Assembly (NCBI GenBank): GCA_035503615.1
Contig: DATJTI010000008.1
Span: forward strand, 1 to 56,822
From: AP-15 sp035503615
Lineage (GTDB): Bacteria; Pseudomonadota; Alphaproteobacteria; ATCC43930; CGMCC-115725
Direction: 5' to 3'
DNA length: 56,822 bases
This document shows, in pieces, positions 1 through 8,838 of the stretch. Position 1 is the stretch's first letter. Each line of letters begins with the position of its first letter. A model generated the notes under the pieces. That model did not search any database and was not told the DNA's origin. It worked only from the letters and a program-made list of their open reading frames with translations. A program made the position numbers and the translations under genes.

Positions 1-801
1 AAAGCCGTTATGCAGCCAGTAGCGCACAAAAGGCCGCCCGGCATGCGCGCAGGTGCTCTGCGCGATCTCGTTCTCGTGATGCGGAAAGATCAGGTCGAGC
101 CCGCCGGCGTGGATATCGAAGGTCTCGCCGAGATGTGCAGCACTCATCGCCGAGCATTCGATATGCCAGCCGGGGCGGCCGCGGCCCCACGGGCTATCCC
201 AGCCGGGCTGATCCGCGTTGGACGGCTTCCATAATACGAAATCGGCCGGATCGCGCTTGTAGGGCGCCACCTCGACGCGGGCACCGGCGATCATCTCGTC
301 GCGGCTGCGGCCGGACAGCCGACCGTAGGCCGGGTCCGAACCGACCGCGAACAGCGCATGCCCGGCACCGGTGTTGCCGTCGACGACATAGGCGTGGCCG
401 GTGGCGATCAGCTGCTCGATCATATCGATCATCTGCGCGATATGCGCGGTCGCGCGCGGCTCGATATCGGGTGGGAGATTGCCGAGTGCAGTCATGTCCT
501 CGCGAAACGCGGCGATCGTGCGTTCGGTCAGCGCCGCGATCGGCTCGCCATTCTGGCGCGCCGCATCGATGATCTTGTCGTCGACATCGGTAATATTGCG
601 GACATAACGCACATGATCCGTGCCGTAGATGTCGCGCAGTAGCCGGTAAAGCACGTCGAACACGACAAAGGCGCGAGCATTGCCGATATGGGCGCGATCA
701 TAGACGGTGGGTCCGCAGACATACATGCGCACGAGCTGCGGATCGAGCGGCTGGAACGCCTCCTTGCGGCGGCTGAGCGAATTATAGAGAGTGAGCGGCA
801 T
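1..801 (-). CDS. cysS: Cysteinyl-tRNA synthetase, N-terminal part
   Basis: This gene charges tRNA-Cys with cysteine in the cytoplasm. It starts at the ATG at 799-801, runs leftward and leaves the window, so only about 267 N-terminal residues are seen. Visible class I synthetase features are the early zinc-site region CGPTVYD, the HIGH-type motif AHIGN, the stretch RNITDVDDKII, and later GWHIECS and FPHHENE with zinc-ligand Cys and His residues. This pattern is specific for CysRS. The KMSKS loop and anticodon-binding part lie outside the window. The divergent monooxygenase gene begins about 110 bp away on the other strand. The identification is secure. The open frame visible on the opposite strand here is a shadow. 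Confidence 0.96.
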   Translation of the reverse strand, partial: MPLTLYNSLSRRKEAFQPLDPQLVRMYVCGPTVYDRAHIGNARAFVVFDVLYRLLRDIYGTDHVRYVRNITDVDDKIIDAARQNGEPIAALTERTIAAFREDMTALGNLPPDIEPRATAHIAQMIDMIEQLIATGHAYVVDGNTGAGHALFAVGSDPAYGRLSGRSRDEMIAGARVEVAPYKRDPADFVLWKPSNADQPGWDSPWGRGRPGWHIECSAMSAAHLGETFDIHAGGLDLIFPHHENEIAQSTCAHAGRPFVRYWLHNGF

Positions 802-913
802 GGCGAGGGGTTAGCAGATTGCGCTGCCTCGGTCCATCCGCCCACGCGATCCGGTTCGGCTGCCCGAGCCGATCGGTGCGGCGCACGCTCGACGGGCGCC
901 TGAGGAGGACAGG

Positions 914-2119
914 ATGAAGTTCGGCATCTTCTATGAGCTGCAACTGCCGCGGCCGTGGCAGGCGGATGGCGAATTGCGGCTCTACCAGAACGCGCTCGAC
1001 CAGGTCGAGCTGGCCGATCGGCTCGGCTACGATTTCGCCTGGGAGGTCGAGCACCACTTTCTCGAGGAATATTCGCACTCGCCCGCGCCGGAGGTGTTTT
1101 TGGGCGCCGCCAGCCAACGCACCCGGAACATCCGGCTGGCGCATGGCATCATGCAACTGACGACGAGCCCGCCGGCCAGGGTCGCCGAGCGCATCGCCGC
1201 CCTCGACCTCGTCAGCAACGGCCGCGTCGAGTTCGGCATGGGCGAGAGCGCCAGCATCACCGAGCTCGAACCCTTCGGGCGCGCCTTCGAGGAAAAACGC
1301 GCGGTGTGGGAGGATGCGGTGCGCGCGATCATCCCGATGTTCCGGGATGGCGGCTGCGAATATCACGGGCCCTATTTCGATTTTCCGCTGCGCAACGTCG
1401 TGCCAAAGCCGGTGCAGAAACCGCACCCGCCATTGTGGTGCGCCTGCTCGCAATTGGAGACGATCGAGATGGCCGGGCGCCGCGGATTGGGCGCGCTCGC
1501 CTTCCAGTTCCTCAGCGCCGAGGCGGCGCATGCCTGGGTCCACGCCTATTACAACGCCTTTACGAAGCGCCAGGAGAAGCTCGCCGATTATGTGACGAAC
1601 CCCAACCTGGCCTTGACCAGCTATTTCATGTGCGCGCCGACCGACGAGGAGGCGCGGCGCCGCGCCGACGGCATCCCGTTCTTCCAGTTCGCGCTGCGTT
1701 TCTACGGCCTCAGCCCGAACCGCGAGCGGCCGAAGCCCGGTGCCGTCGATCTGTGGGACGAATACGAGAAATGGAAGCGCGCCAACCCCGATGGCCTCAT
1801 CCGCGCCCTGTCGGGCGGGCTGATCGGCTCGCCCGAGACGATCCGGCGCAAGCTCCGCCGCTTCGAGACCTCGCATATCGATCAGGTCATCTTTCTGAAC
1901 CAGGCCGGCAAGAACACCCACGAGCACATCTGCGAGAGCCTCGAACTGTTCGCAACCGAGGTGATGCCCGAATTCCACGCCCATGAGCCCGAGCAGCAGG
2001 AGTGGAAAGCGCGGGTGCTGAACCGCGAGATCGCGCTCGAAGAGATCGACACCGCGCCCTACCGCGACCGCTACGGCCCCAATTCGGTGCAGGTGGCCCG
2101 CGCCCAGGCCGCGGAATAG
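914..2119 (+). CDS. LLM-class flavin-dependent monooxygenase
   Basis: This is a 401-residue luciferase-like (bacterial luciferase alpha type) monooxygenase. These TIM-barrel enzymes use reduced FMN and oxygen to hydroxylate or cleave small organic substrates; the substrate here is unknown. The start MKFGIFYELQLPRPW, the motif EVEHHFLEEYSHSPAPEV, the barrel segment NGRVEFGMGES and a C-terminal SPETIRRKLRRF are typical. GAGGAGGACAGG directly upstream is a strong ribosome binding site supporting the ATG at 914. Length is normal. It is followed on the same strand by a second LLM gene and by a GTP cyclohydrolase II gene, suggesting a flavin-linked cluster. The reaction cannot be assigned from sequence alone. 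Confidence 0.88.
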   Translation: MKFGIFYELQLPRPWQADGELRLYQNALDQVELADRLGYDFAWEVEHHFLEEYSHSPAPEVFLGAASQRTRNIRLAHGIMQLTTSPPARVAERIAALDLVSNGRVEFGMGESASITELEPFGRAFEEKRAVWEDAVRAIIPMFRDGGCEYHGPYFDFPLRNVVPKPVQKPHPPLWCACSQLETIEMAGRRGLGALAFQFLSAEAAHAWVHAYYNAFTKRQEKLADYVTNPNLALTSYFMCAPTDEEARRRADGIPFFQFALRFYGLSPNRERPKPGAVDLWDEYEKWKRANPDGLIRALSGGLIGSPETIRRKLRRFETSHIDQVIFLNQAGKNTHEHICESLELFATEVMPEFHAHEPEQQEWKARVLNREIALEEIDTAPYRDRYGPNSVQVARAQAAE

Positions 2120-2344
2120 GCGCGCCCGACGTCCGGCCGCATCGAGCGGGAGTGGATCGCGGCCGGTCACGACCCCAACCTCGCCGAGCCAATCTGCCGG
2201 TTCGCCCTCCGCGGTGGAATGACGGCGTTCACGGCAGGCAAACGGTCCGGCCTTAGCGGAGTGTCGCCGCGCGGGTCGATTGCGCGGATCCGCATCGCCG
2301 CCTAGGCTACGGCGCCGGTGTCGATGTTGCCGAAAGGTGCGCGC

Positions 2345-3256
2345 ATGCCTGAAGCGTTGCCTGCGATCAGCCTCGTCGCCGTGCCGGGGCGGCGGCGGCA
2401 CACCCTGGAGCTCGCCCGCGAGATCGAGCGGCGCGGCTTTTCCGGCATCTACATGCCGAGCCGGTGGAGCAACATGGCGCAATGCACGGCGCTGGCGCTG
2501 GCGACCGAACATATCCGCTTTGGCACCGCGATCGCCCCGATCTATGCCGAGACGACCGAAGAATTCGCGATGGCGGCGGCCTATATCCACGAAATCTCCG
2601 GCGGCCGTTTCCGCTTTGGGATCGGTGTCGCGCATGGGCCGACGCATCAGCGCCTCGGCGTCACCCCCGGCAAGCCGCTCGCCGACACCCGCGCCTTTGT
2701 CGCCAAGCTCAAATCATTCGAAGGCATCGGCGCGCTGCCGCCGATCGTGCTTGCGGCCCTGCGCCGGCGCATGGTGGCGCTTGCCGCCGAGATCGCCCAG
2801 GGGGTCCTGTTCGCCAACGCCAGCCTGTCGCATCTGGCGCAATCGTTGTCGGTTCTTCCGGCGAGCACACGCTCCGATCCGGACTTCCTGGTCGGCAACA
2901 TGCTGCCGGTCTGTGTCACCGATGACGAGCGTGCCGCGCTGGCACTGCACCGTGATCACCTGGTGCGCTATACGCTGCTGCCGAACTATCGCAATTACTG
3001 GAAGGAAGCCGGCTATACCGACGAGATGAACGCGATCGAACAGGCGATTGCCGAGAACCGTCGCGACGACATTCCAAGATACTTGACCGACCGCTGGGTC
3101 GCCGACAGCACATTGTGCGGTCCGGCCGGCAAGATCCGCGACCGGTTGGCGGCGTGGCGTGAAGCCGGGCTCAACACTCCGGTGCTGGTGCCGAGCTCGG
3201 TCAACGGCAACCAGCTGATCGCGCTGCAGGAAATCTTCGCTGCTTTTGCCGCGTGA
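2345..3256 (+). CDS. LLM-class F420/flavin-dependent oxidoreductase
   Basis: This is a second luciferase-like oxidoreductase of 303 residues, shorter than the first and more like the F420/FMN LLM subgroup. Features include MPSRWSNMAQCTALA, GTAIAPIYAET, GGRFRFGIGVAHGPTHQRLG, and a C-terminal CGPAGKIRDRLAAWREAG followed by a short tail. GAAAGG lies about 8 nt before the ATG at 2345; an upstream in-frame GTG at 2318 is possible but less likely. The stop overlaps no gene, and GTP cyclohydrolase II starts about 110 bp later. The substrate is unknown. A role together with the first LLM gene is an inference from adjacency. Confidence 0.85.
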   Translation: MPEALPAISLVAVPGRRRHTLELAREIERRGFSGIYMPSRWSNMAQCTALALATEHIRFGTAIAPIYAETTEEFAMAAAYIHEISGGRFRFGIGVAHGPTHQRLGVTPGKPLADTRAFVAKLKSFEGIGALPPIVLAALRRRMVALAAEIAQGVLFANASLSHLAQSLSVLPASTRSDPDFLVGNMLPVCVTDDERAALALHRDHLVRYTLLPNYRNYWKEAGYTDEMNAIEQAIAENRRDDIPRYLTDRWVADSTLCGPAGKIRDRLAAWREAGLNTPVLVPSSVNGNQLIALQEIFAAFAA

Positions 3257-3366
3257 GCGCGCCGGCCGCGACGACGGCCCGGTTGCGCGAAAGGCTCCGT
3301 TGCAAAGAGGTTGCTGGCGCGGTCGCCGGCGCCCCATATGATGCGCGCGGCGGCGAGGAGAACCGA

Positions 3367-4512
3367 GTGGCCGAATTTACAGCTGCGATGAGCGGGGAAC
3401 CGGGCGGAGGGTCGGCTTCGAGGAGTGCCGCGCGCGATCTCGGCAGGGCGATCACTGCGCTGCGCCGCGGCGAGTCGGTGCTGATCCGCGATGATGTGCT
3501 GAGCGTGCTGGCGATCGCGGCCGAACTCGTCAGCGAGGACAATCTGCGGCGGCTGCGCCAGGCTTCGGCGACGGCACCCCGGGTGGTGTTGACCCGCCGG
3601 CGCGCGGTGGCGCTCGGTTTCGCTTCGCGGCAGGATTTATCGGGCGCGTTGACGATCTCGGTCTCGCCGGACATGCCGGCGGCGGTGATCCGCAATCTGG
3701 CGGAGCCGGGGGCATCGCTCGGTGCCGAGCCGCCCGGGTTTGGTTCGGAGCCGGTCGTCGCCAAGGGCGGTGCGCTGGCCGCGGTGGCATTGGCAAAACT
3801 CGCCTCGCTGCTGCCGGCGGCGCTGGTGTTGCGGGTCGGTGCGGCCGAAGCGGCGCTGTTGGCGCGGCGCGGCAATCTTGCGGCGATCGACGCGGTCGCC
3901 ATCTTCAAGCGCAATGCCGCGACCGCGGCGCTGACCCGCGTCGCCGAGGCGCGGGTGCCGCTTGCCGACGCCGAACACGCCCGGCTGATCGCGTTCCGGC
4001 CGGGCGATGGCGGGGTCGAGCATCTGGCGATCGTGATCGGCAACCCCGATCCAGCCGAGCCGGTGCTGGTGCGGCTCCATTCCGAATGTTTCACCGGCGA
4101 CCTGTTGGCGAGCCTGCGCTGCGATTGCGGCGACCAGCTGCGCGGTGCGATCGCAACGATCGCCGAGGCCGGCGGCGGTGTGTTGTTGTATTTGGCCCAG
4201 GAGGGGCGCGGCATCGGCCTCGTCAACAAGCTTCGGGCCTATCAGCTGCAGGATGCGGGCTTCGACACGCTCGACGCCAATGAGCAGCTCGGCTTTGACG
4301 CCGATGAACGGGTCTATCTCCCGGCTGCGGACATGCTGCGCCAGCTCGGCTTTGCGACGATCCGCCTGTTGACCAACAATCCGGACAAGATGGCGGCGCT
4401 ACAGCGTTACGGCATTCGCGTCAGCGAACGGGTGCCGCACGTGTTCCCGGCAAACGGCCACAACGAGCGCTATTTGCGCACCAAGGCGACGCGCAGCGGC
4501 CATTTTCTCTGA
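3367..4512 (+). CDS. ribA: GTP cyclohydrolase II with degenerate RibB-like N-terminal domain
   Basis: This protein should open GTP to the pyrimidine precursor of riboflavin. The C-terminal half carries the full cyclohydrolase II signature: HSECFTGDLLASLRCDCGDQ with the three zinc-binding cysteines, then EGRGIGLVNKLRAYQLQD and LLTNNPDK. The N-terminal half (about residues 15-200) looks like a decayed DHBP synthase (RibB): RAITALRRGESVLIRDD aligns with its start, but the acidic DREDEGDL-type catalytic stretch is absent, so it probably does not make DHBP. The GTG start at 3367 is chosen because GAGGAG precedes it. The two FMN-type monooxygenases upstream fit a flavin-supply context. The total of 381 residues fits this variant of the family. 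Confidence 0.9.
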   Translation: MAEFTAAMSGEPGGGSASRSAARDLGRAITALRRGESVLIRDDVLSVLAIAAELVSEDNLRRLRQASATAPRVVLTRRRAVALGFASRQDLSGALTISVSPDMPAAVIRNLAEPGASLGAEPPGFGSEPVVAKGGALAAVALAKLASLLPAALVLRVGAAEAALLARRGNLAAIDAVAIFKRNAATAALTRVAEARVPLADAEHARLIAFRPGDGGVEHLAIVIGNPDPAEPVLVRLHSECFTGDLLASLRCDCGDQLRGAIATIAEAGGGVLLYLAQEGRGIGLVNKLRAYQLQDAGFDTLDANEQLGFDADERVYLPAADMLRQLGFATIRLLTNNPDKMAALQRYGIRVSERVPHVFPANGHNERYLRTKATRSGHFL

Positions 4513-4754
4513 CGCTAGCGGTCCGATCGAAACGGATGGTTCCCAAGCGTTTCGTCCATCGGCCCGCCAGGCTGATAGGTTGGTGGGGCGATTCAGCCAA
4601 CGGATCGGGACCATCTCTCAGCATCGCACCACTGGCGGTAAAGGCGTCGCGCAATCCTGGTGCGGGCCGGTCATGAAAACGTTGTGCGTCGCCCCGATGC
4701 GGCTCGGCGCGTTTTGCGCAGCGGCCCGTCTTTGCTCGTCAACTTCATCATTGC
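4513..4754. other. Intergenic region without a supported gene
   Basis: Nothing coding is convincing between ribA and the promoter of the PRC-barrel gene. A 61-codon open frame at 4580-4765 has no ribosome binding site and no protein-like pattern. A 6-bp inverted repeat, gaaacg with cgtttc, lies just after ribA near 4528-4552. It is too weak to call a terminator. Confidence 0.5.
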
Positions 4755-4780
4755 GGAACCTATGAAACCGCTCACCGGTT
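4755..4780 (+). promoter_or_regulatory. Candidate general-stress (EcfG-type) promoter
   Basis: GGAAC at 4755-4759 is followed after exactly 18 nt by GTT at 4778-4780, matching the alphaproteobacterial EcfG promoter form GGAAC-N16/17-cGTT (the base before GTT is G here, not C). The expected transcription start would be just upstream of AGGAGG and the ATG at 4810. The same spacing recurs at 28626-28651 before another small stress-like gene. This is a pattern match only. Confidence 0.45.
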
Positions 4781-4809
4781 AGTCCTCATAACGATATCAG
4801 GAGGTGAGC

Positions 4810-5184
4810 ATGGTCACGGATGCTTCGGTACGCGAAACGACGCGACTGATTTCGAGCGACAAGGTGGAAGGAACCTCTGTTCGCCGCAGCAATGGCGACA
4901 AAATCGGCACGATCGAGCATGTAATGCTGGACAAGCGCAGCGGCAGGATTGCCTATGCGGCAATGAGTTTTGGCGGCTTTCTTGGCATGGGTTCGGAATA
5001 CCGGGCGTTGCCATGGAGCGCATTGCGCTACAATGAGCGGCTCGACGCCTATGAGCTCAATGTAACCGACGACCAGCTCAAAAACGCGCCGCTCGCGACA
5101 GCCGATTTTTTCGAAACCGGCTTCGCAGATCGCCGGTGGGAGGACGACCTCCATCGCCATTACGGGGCAACGCCGTACTGGTAA
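4810..5184 (+). CDS. PRC-barrel domain protein
   Basis: This is a 124-residue small beta-barrel protein of the PRC family. The diagnostic segment is RRSNGDKIGTIEHVMLDKRSGRIAY, followed by AAMSFGGFLGMGSEYRALPWSAL and LNVTDDQLKNAP. Such stand-alone PRC proteins are common in stress and envelope contexts in alphaproteobacteria and have no known catalytic activity. AGGAGG precedes the ATG at 4810, better than the GTG at 4804. The gene is monocistronic, with a candidate stress promoter about 30 nt upstream and a strong palindromic terminator just after the stop. Base composition is a little more A+T than its neighbours. The domain call is secure; the physiological role is inferred. Confidence 0.85.
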   Translation: MVTDASVRETTRLISSDKVEGTSVRRSNGDKIGTIEHVMLDKRSGRIAYAAMSFGGFLGMGSEYRALPWSALRYNERLDAYELNVTDDQLKNAPLATADFFETGFADRRWEDDLHRHYGATPYW

Positions 5185-5199
5185 GCCGCCAGCTGAGCC

Positions 5200-5228
5200 A
5201 ATGGAGCGGCGATCGCCGCTCCATTTTC
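5200..5228 (+). terminator. Rho-independent terminator, 26-bp palindrome
   Basis: AATGGAGCGG at 5200-5209 pairs perfectly with CCGCTCCATT at 5216-5225 around the centre CGATCG. The arm ends in T residues on the plus strand. It follows the PRC-barrel stop by 15 nt and lies between two convergent genes, so it may also slow transcription arriving from mgtC. It is the clearest terminator in the window. Confidence 0.82.
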
Positions 5229-5271
5229 ATGCGGATGAAGCCGGCGCGCCGGGGCTGGGACAGCGTGCTGG

Positions 5272-5979
5272 CTATTGGCGTTCGAGCGGCTCCCACTCGA
5301 CGGCGACGACATTCGGGTGATGGCCCAATTCGCGCGCGAACTCCAAGGGCGAATGCGGCGAACGTCCCTCGTGCCAGCGGATCTGACAGCGGACGGTGCA
5401 GGTCTTGCCTTGGTCGCCGAGCGAGAGCGCGCATTCGCCGATCCGGAAACCGGCCGCCGCGAAGCGTTCGAGGACGGCCTGATCGACCGGGTTGGCAGTG
5501 TCCGTCGTGATCGAGAAATTGCCGCGACGCTGGCGGCCGACCCGCCGCTCGGCCCATTTGAGCGGCCACAGCACGAAGACGGCGAGCGCCAGCGCCACCA
5601 GCCCGAGGCCGATCTGGCCGCCGCCGAAGCAGAGGCCCATCACCGTCGCGAACCACAGCGTCGCCGCCGTGGTGACCCCCTGGACCAAATTCCGACGCCG
5701 CACAATCGCGCCGGCGCCGATAAAGCCCATGCCCGAGAGGATGCCGAGCGGCAGCCGCATCAGGTCCATCACGACGAACGAGCCGGCGGGTTTACCCGAG
5801 ATCGGCAGCAGCAGATTGACCTGGATCATCGCGACCGCAGCAGCGAGGGTCACGAGCATGGTCGTGCGCAGCCCGACCGGCCGATCCTCTTCGCCGCGAT
5901 TGAGACCGATTGCGGCGCTGGCCAGCGCACTCAGTGCGAGGCGCAGGATGACGGCGGACCATTCGAGATGAAGCGGCAC
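5272..5979 (-). CDS. MgtC/SapB family inner-membrane protein
   Basis: This 235-residue protein has an N-terminal membrane domain of about four to five helices typical of MgtC: ALASAAIGLNRGEEDRPVGL, then LRTTMLVTLAAAVAMI, LGILSGMGFIGAGAIVRR and VQGVTTAATLWFATVMGL. The motif RTTMLV and the GFIGAG turn are family hallmarks. A soluble C-terminal ACT-like part follows (about 150-235). MgtC relatives affect magnesium adaptation and ATP synthase control; the housekeeping members are of unknown function. The gene is transcribed toward the terminator shared with the PRC-barrel gene. The family call is secure. Confidence 0.87.
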   Translation of the reverse strand: MPLHLEWSAVILRLALSALASAAIGLNRGEEDRPVGLRTTMLVTLAAAVAMIQVNLLLPISGKPAGSFVVMDLMRLPLGILSGMGFIGAGAIVRRRNLVQGVTTAATLWFATVMGLCFGGGQIGLGLVALALAVFVLWPLKWAERRVGRQRRGNFSITTDTANPVDQAVLERFAAAGFRIGECALSLGDQGKTCTVRCQIRWHEGRSPHSPLEFARELGHHPNVVAVEWEPLERQ

Positions 5980-6302
5980 GGCGTTACCCGGCGCCCTGCA
6001 AGATGGGGCCGCACCGGCCGGGCGCGGTGGTGACCAACGCGAGATGGCTCGGCGCTTTACTCCGCCGACCGTTGATCAGGACATGATCCTCGATCCGCTT
6101 CCTCACCCTTTGCCGCTCCACGATCCGGGTACCGCATTGCCCGCCACGACGTTGCGCGCCACGACGTTGCCCGCCATGACGTCGCCCGACGCAACGGCGA
6201 ACGGGTCGGCGAGGGCGAAGGTTTCCGTTGGCCGCTTCGAGCCAGCCGTCGCGGCACCATCGGCTCGCTAGAATTCGCCCTTTCACGTCCGCTCACCCGG
6301 TA
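5980..6302. other. Intergenic region with a 15-bp tandem repeat
   Basis: This 323-bp gap lies between the glycosyltransferase (ending at 6303) and mgtC, both on the minus strand. Apart from the tandem repeat at 6137-6196, nothing is recognisable. A 75-codon plus-strand frame across the repeat reads as repetitive ATTL/PATT sequence and is not supported as a gene. Confidence 0.5.
6137..6196. repeat. 15-bp tandem repeat, 4 units
   Basis: Units are ttgcccgccacgacg (6137-6151), ttgcgcgccacgacg (6152-6166), ttgcccgccatgacg (6167-6181) and a decayed tcgcccgacgcaacg (6182-6196). They sit in a non-coding gap. Confidence 0.9.
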
Positions 6303-7544
6303 TCATTGCGGGTTCGCCCGGGTTCCGGCCACGCTATCGCAGAGCGCCTGGTAGGTCGCGGCCCGCTCGGCCCATCCGCTCGCTGCGGCGCGTGTGCGCG
6401 CGCCGGCGCTGAGCCGCGCATAAAGTGCGGGATCGGTCAGCAGGCGGAGCAGTGCGGCCGCAACCCGATCAGCACTTTCGCCGTCGACCAGGAGCCCGTT
6501 GCAGCCATCGGCGACCGCCTCGACCGCGCCGCCGGCGCGCCCTGCAACCACCGGCTTGCCGCAGGCATTCGCCTCGAGAAAAACGAGCCCGAACCCTTCG
6601 GTATCGCCACTCGCGGTTTGCCGGTTCGGCATGGCAAAAATCTCGGCGCGCCGATACAGCGCCAGCAGTGCCTGGTCGCCGACCGGGCCGAGCAACGCGA
6701 TCCGCCCCGCCAGACCCAGCCCGTCGATCCGCGCCCTGAGCGCGTCGCGCAGCGGCCCGTCGCCGGCGATCCAACAGCGCGCCTCGGGAACCCGTGCCAG
6801 CACTGCCGGCATCGCCTCGATCAGCGTGTCGAAGCCTTTTCTCTCGATCAGTCGGCCGACGCCGAGGATCACGCGGCCATCGGCGGCGCCAAATGCGCCG
6901 ATCGCCGCCGGATCGGCCGGCCCGGGAGTGAAACGGTCGAGATCGACCCCGTTGCTGATGACCTCGATCCTGGCCCGGTCGACGCCGAAATCCGCAACGA
7001 GCCGCTCGCGGGTGAAGGCGCTGACCGCGACGATCGCGTCCGCCTGACGCAGCGACGAGCCGCGCAGCTGAAAGAACAGCCCGGTGCTCGCGACCGTCAG
7101 TTCCTCGCCATGGACATAGAACATCACGCGAAATCGCAACAGGTGGCGCAGCGGCCAGACCATCCAGCCGAGCGAGATCAGATCGCCGATGCACACGATT
7201 CGGGCGCGCGTCCGGATGCCGAGCCAGGCCGCGACCGCCAGGGTGCGCATCAGGATCGGCAGATCGGCGACCGGGAACATGAGGCGCGAGACGAACCGGC
7301 GCTGCCGCGGCCGGTCGGGAGGTCGCAGCAGCGGCAAGCGGACGATCCGGTAGGGGGCCGTGGCATCGAACGCGCCGGCGGCGGAAATCGGCAGGTCGGT
7401 CGCGTAATCGCAGTAAGCGCTCAGCGCCGTGATCCGGCCGGCCAGATGGCGGCAGAGCTGGTCATAGACGACCCCGGCGCCACCGCGCTGCGGCGGGAAA
7501 TGGCTCGAGATCAGGAGCGAACGGACGGATCGCCGAACGGGCAT
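6303..7544 (-). CDS. Glycosyltransferase family 4
   Basis: This is a 413-residue GT-B fold glycosyltransferase that transfers a sugar from a nucleotide-sugar donor, probably to a cell-surface glycan. The N-terminal domain opens with LLISSHFPPQRGGAGVVYDQL. The junction carries VISNGVDLDRFTPG, the C-terminal domain ILGVGRLIERKGFDTLIEAM, and the donor-site motif EGFGLVFLEANACGKPVVAG with the E-x7-E arrangement of GT4. Donor and acceptor are unknown. It is followed on the opposite side by FkbM, and other glycan genes lie within 6 kb, so a surface polysaccharide role is likely. Length is normal. Confidence 0.88.
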   Translation of the reverse strand: MPVRRSVRSLLISSHFPPQRGGAGVVYDQLCRHLAGRITALSAYCDYATDLPISAAGAFDATAPYRIVRLPLLRPPDRPRQRRFVSRLMFPVADLPILMRTLAVAAWLGIRTRARIVCIGDLISLGWMVWPLRHLLRFRVMFYVHGEELTVASTGLFFQLRGSSLRQADAIVAVSAFTRERLVADFGVDRARIEVISNGVDLDRFTPGPADPAAIGAFGAADGRVILGVGRLIERKGFDTLIEAMPAVLARVPEARCWIAGDGPLRDALRARIDGLGLAGRIALLGPVGDQALLALYRRAEIFAMPNRQTASGDTEGFGLVFLEANACGKPVVAGRAGGAVEAVADGCNGLLVDGESADRVAAALLRLLTDPALYARLSAGARTRAAASGWAERAATYQALCDSVAGTRANPQ

Positions 7545-7589
7545 CGCAGACCGGGTTTCCTTGCGAATTCGCCCGCGCTCGGGGCAGGA

Positions 7590-8363
7590 TCATTTGACGG
7601 TCCAATGCGACACCCGCACCAGCACCGCATCCTCGGTCGTGAAGACGAAGTTCCAGGCGTAAGGCGCCGCCGGCTGGCCGTCTCGCAGCTGTTGATGGAC
7701 CGCCGGGTCGAACATGTGCTGCGGCACCATCCTGCCATCCCACAGAAACAACCCGTGATAGCCGAGCGGCTCGAGCAGGCCGAAAACTTGGCGTGCGATG
7801 CCGGGATGATGGCGCTCTTCGAGTTCGATCAGGAGATTGGGCCGCTCGCGGCGCAGCGTATCGAGCGCACCGTCGAGGATCGCCTTCTCATGGCCCTCGA
7901 CATCGATCTTGACGAGACCGATATCGGTCAATGCCATGTCGTCGAGCCGCACCGTCTCGACCGCAAGGCTGCGGAAGCGCTCGAACTGATTGATCGGCTC
8001 GATCGTCGCCCTGCCGAAATTCTCCTCGCCGTCGAGCTGCGGGATGCGCAGCGTTTGCCGGCTGCGCTGGTCGGAGACCGCGTGCGGCAGCACGATGACG
8101 TCGCGCGGGAAGCGCCGGCGCAGCAGATCGGCCAGGATCGGATTGGGCTCGAAGGCGATGCAGGCACGCGCCGTGCGGCGCAGGACATAGGTATAGTCGC
8201 CGCAATTCGCACCGATATCGATCGCGAGCTTGTCGGGCTGGCACAACGACCCGACGAGATGCAGATGCGGATCGCCCCAGCGCCAGCTCTTATAGGCATG
8301 ATAATGGCTGAAGATCCCGGTCGTCCGAGCCGACAGCGCCCTATCGAGCCATTTCGGGATCAT
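7590..8363 (-). CDS. FkbM family methyltransferase
   Basis: This 257-residue S-adenosylmethionine-dependent O-methyltransferase probably methylates a sugar hydroxyl on a surface glycan. Rossmann motif I is seen in LAIDIGANCGDYTYVL, followed by CIAFEPNPILADLLRRRF (the acidic residue binding the SAM ribose), and VDDMALTDI-like LDDMALTDIGLVKIDVEGHE, which is the FkbM signature. It is 45 bp upstream of the GT4 gene on the same strand and is probably cotranscribed with it. The exact substrate cannot be read from the sequence. Confidence 0.87.
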   Translation of the reverse strand: MIPKWLDRALSARTTGIFSHYHAYKSWRWGDPHLHLVGSLCQPDKLAIDIGANCGDYTYVLRRTARACIAFEPNPILADLLRRRFPRDVIVLPHAVSDQRSRQTLRIPQLDGEENFGRATIEPINQFERFRSLAVETVRLDDMALTDIGLVKIDVEGHEKAILDGALDTLRRERPNLLIELEERHHPGIARQVFGLLEPLGYHGLFLWDGRMVPQHMFDPAVHQQLRDGQPAAPYAWNFVFTTEDAVLVRVSHWTVK

Positions 8364-8838
8364 CGCGATCCTGCAAATCTGTCAAACGGGAATCGTAGCA
8401 TGCCGGCCATGGAATATGCACAGGAAGCCCGCGAGCTGCGTAGCCCGCAATCACGGCACCCGATCGTGTCGCAGCGACGTTCGCATCAGATTAACGCGAT
8501 GTGGTGCAGAAGGGTGGTCCCTGGGACCGCCGCCGGTTGTCGGCGGTCGGGCGTCTGGTTCGGAGCAACCGGGAATGCTAGGCTGCGCGCCGCATTGGAG
8601 ATTCCGATCCGTTGTCGCCGGGGCGCTCCAGGCCCTCGCGGAACCAACGAGACACGAGCGATCGATATGCCGGCCGCGCCGATCGTGTTGCTGCGCCGGC
8701 ATGACAGCGAGAGGTGGGCGTCGTCGCAACCGCCATTTCTCGGTCTCTCCCAAGGATGGATTTGGTTTCGCCACCCGCATTGCCTATCGATCGATGCGTG
8801 ACAGCTAATACCGTTCCTCGACAACATCGTGGGCATAC
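8364..8838. other. Divergent intergenic region, no gene seen
   Basis: This 475-bp region separates the divergent FkbM and acyltransferase genes and must hold both promoters. Open frames on both strands here are arginine-rich or proline-rich and lack ribosome binding sites. I see no RNA gene. A run near 8520-8560 (ccgccgccggttgtcggcgg) is an inverted repeat that could form a hairpin. Confidence 0.45.

Noticed and set aside
782..2647. A 621-codon open frame on the minus strand
   Set aside because: It is an antisense shadow over cysS and two monooxygenase genes; its translation is low-complexity, rich in Arg, Gly and His, with no motif.
4580..4765. A 61-codon gene between ribA and the PRC-barrel gene
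   Set aside because: It has no ribosome binding site, has mixed composition, and overlaps the promoter candidate.
6044..6271. A 75-codon plus-strand gene across the 15-bp repeat
   Set aside because: Its translation is only repeat-derived ATTL/PATT sequence, and there is no ribosome binding site.
6228..8801. An 857-codon plus-strand open frame
   Set aside because: It runs antisense over the GT4 and FkbM genes, which have clear motifs. Long empty frames are expected in high-G+C DNA.
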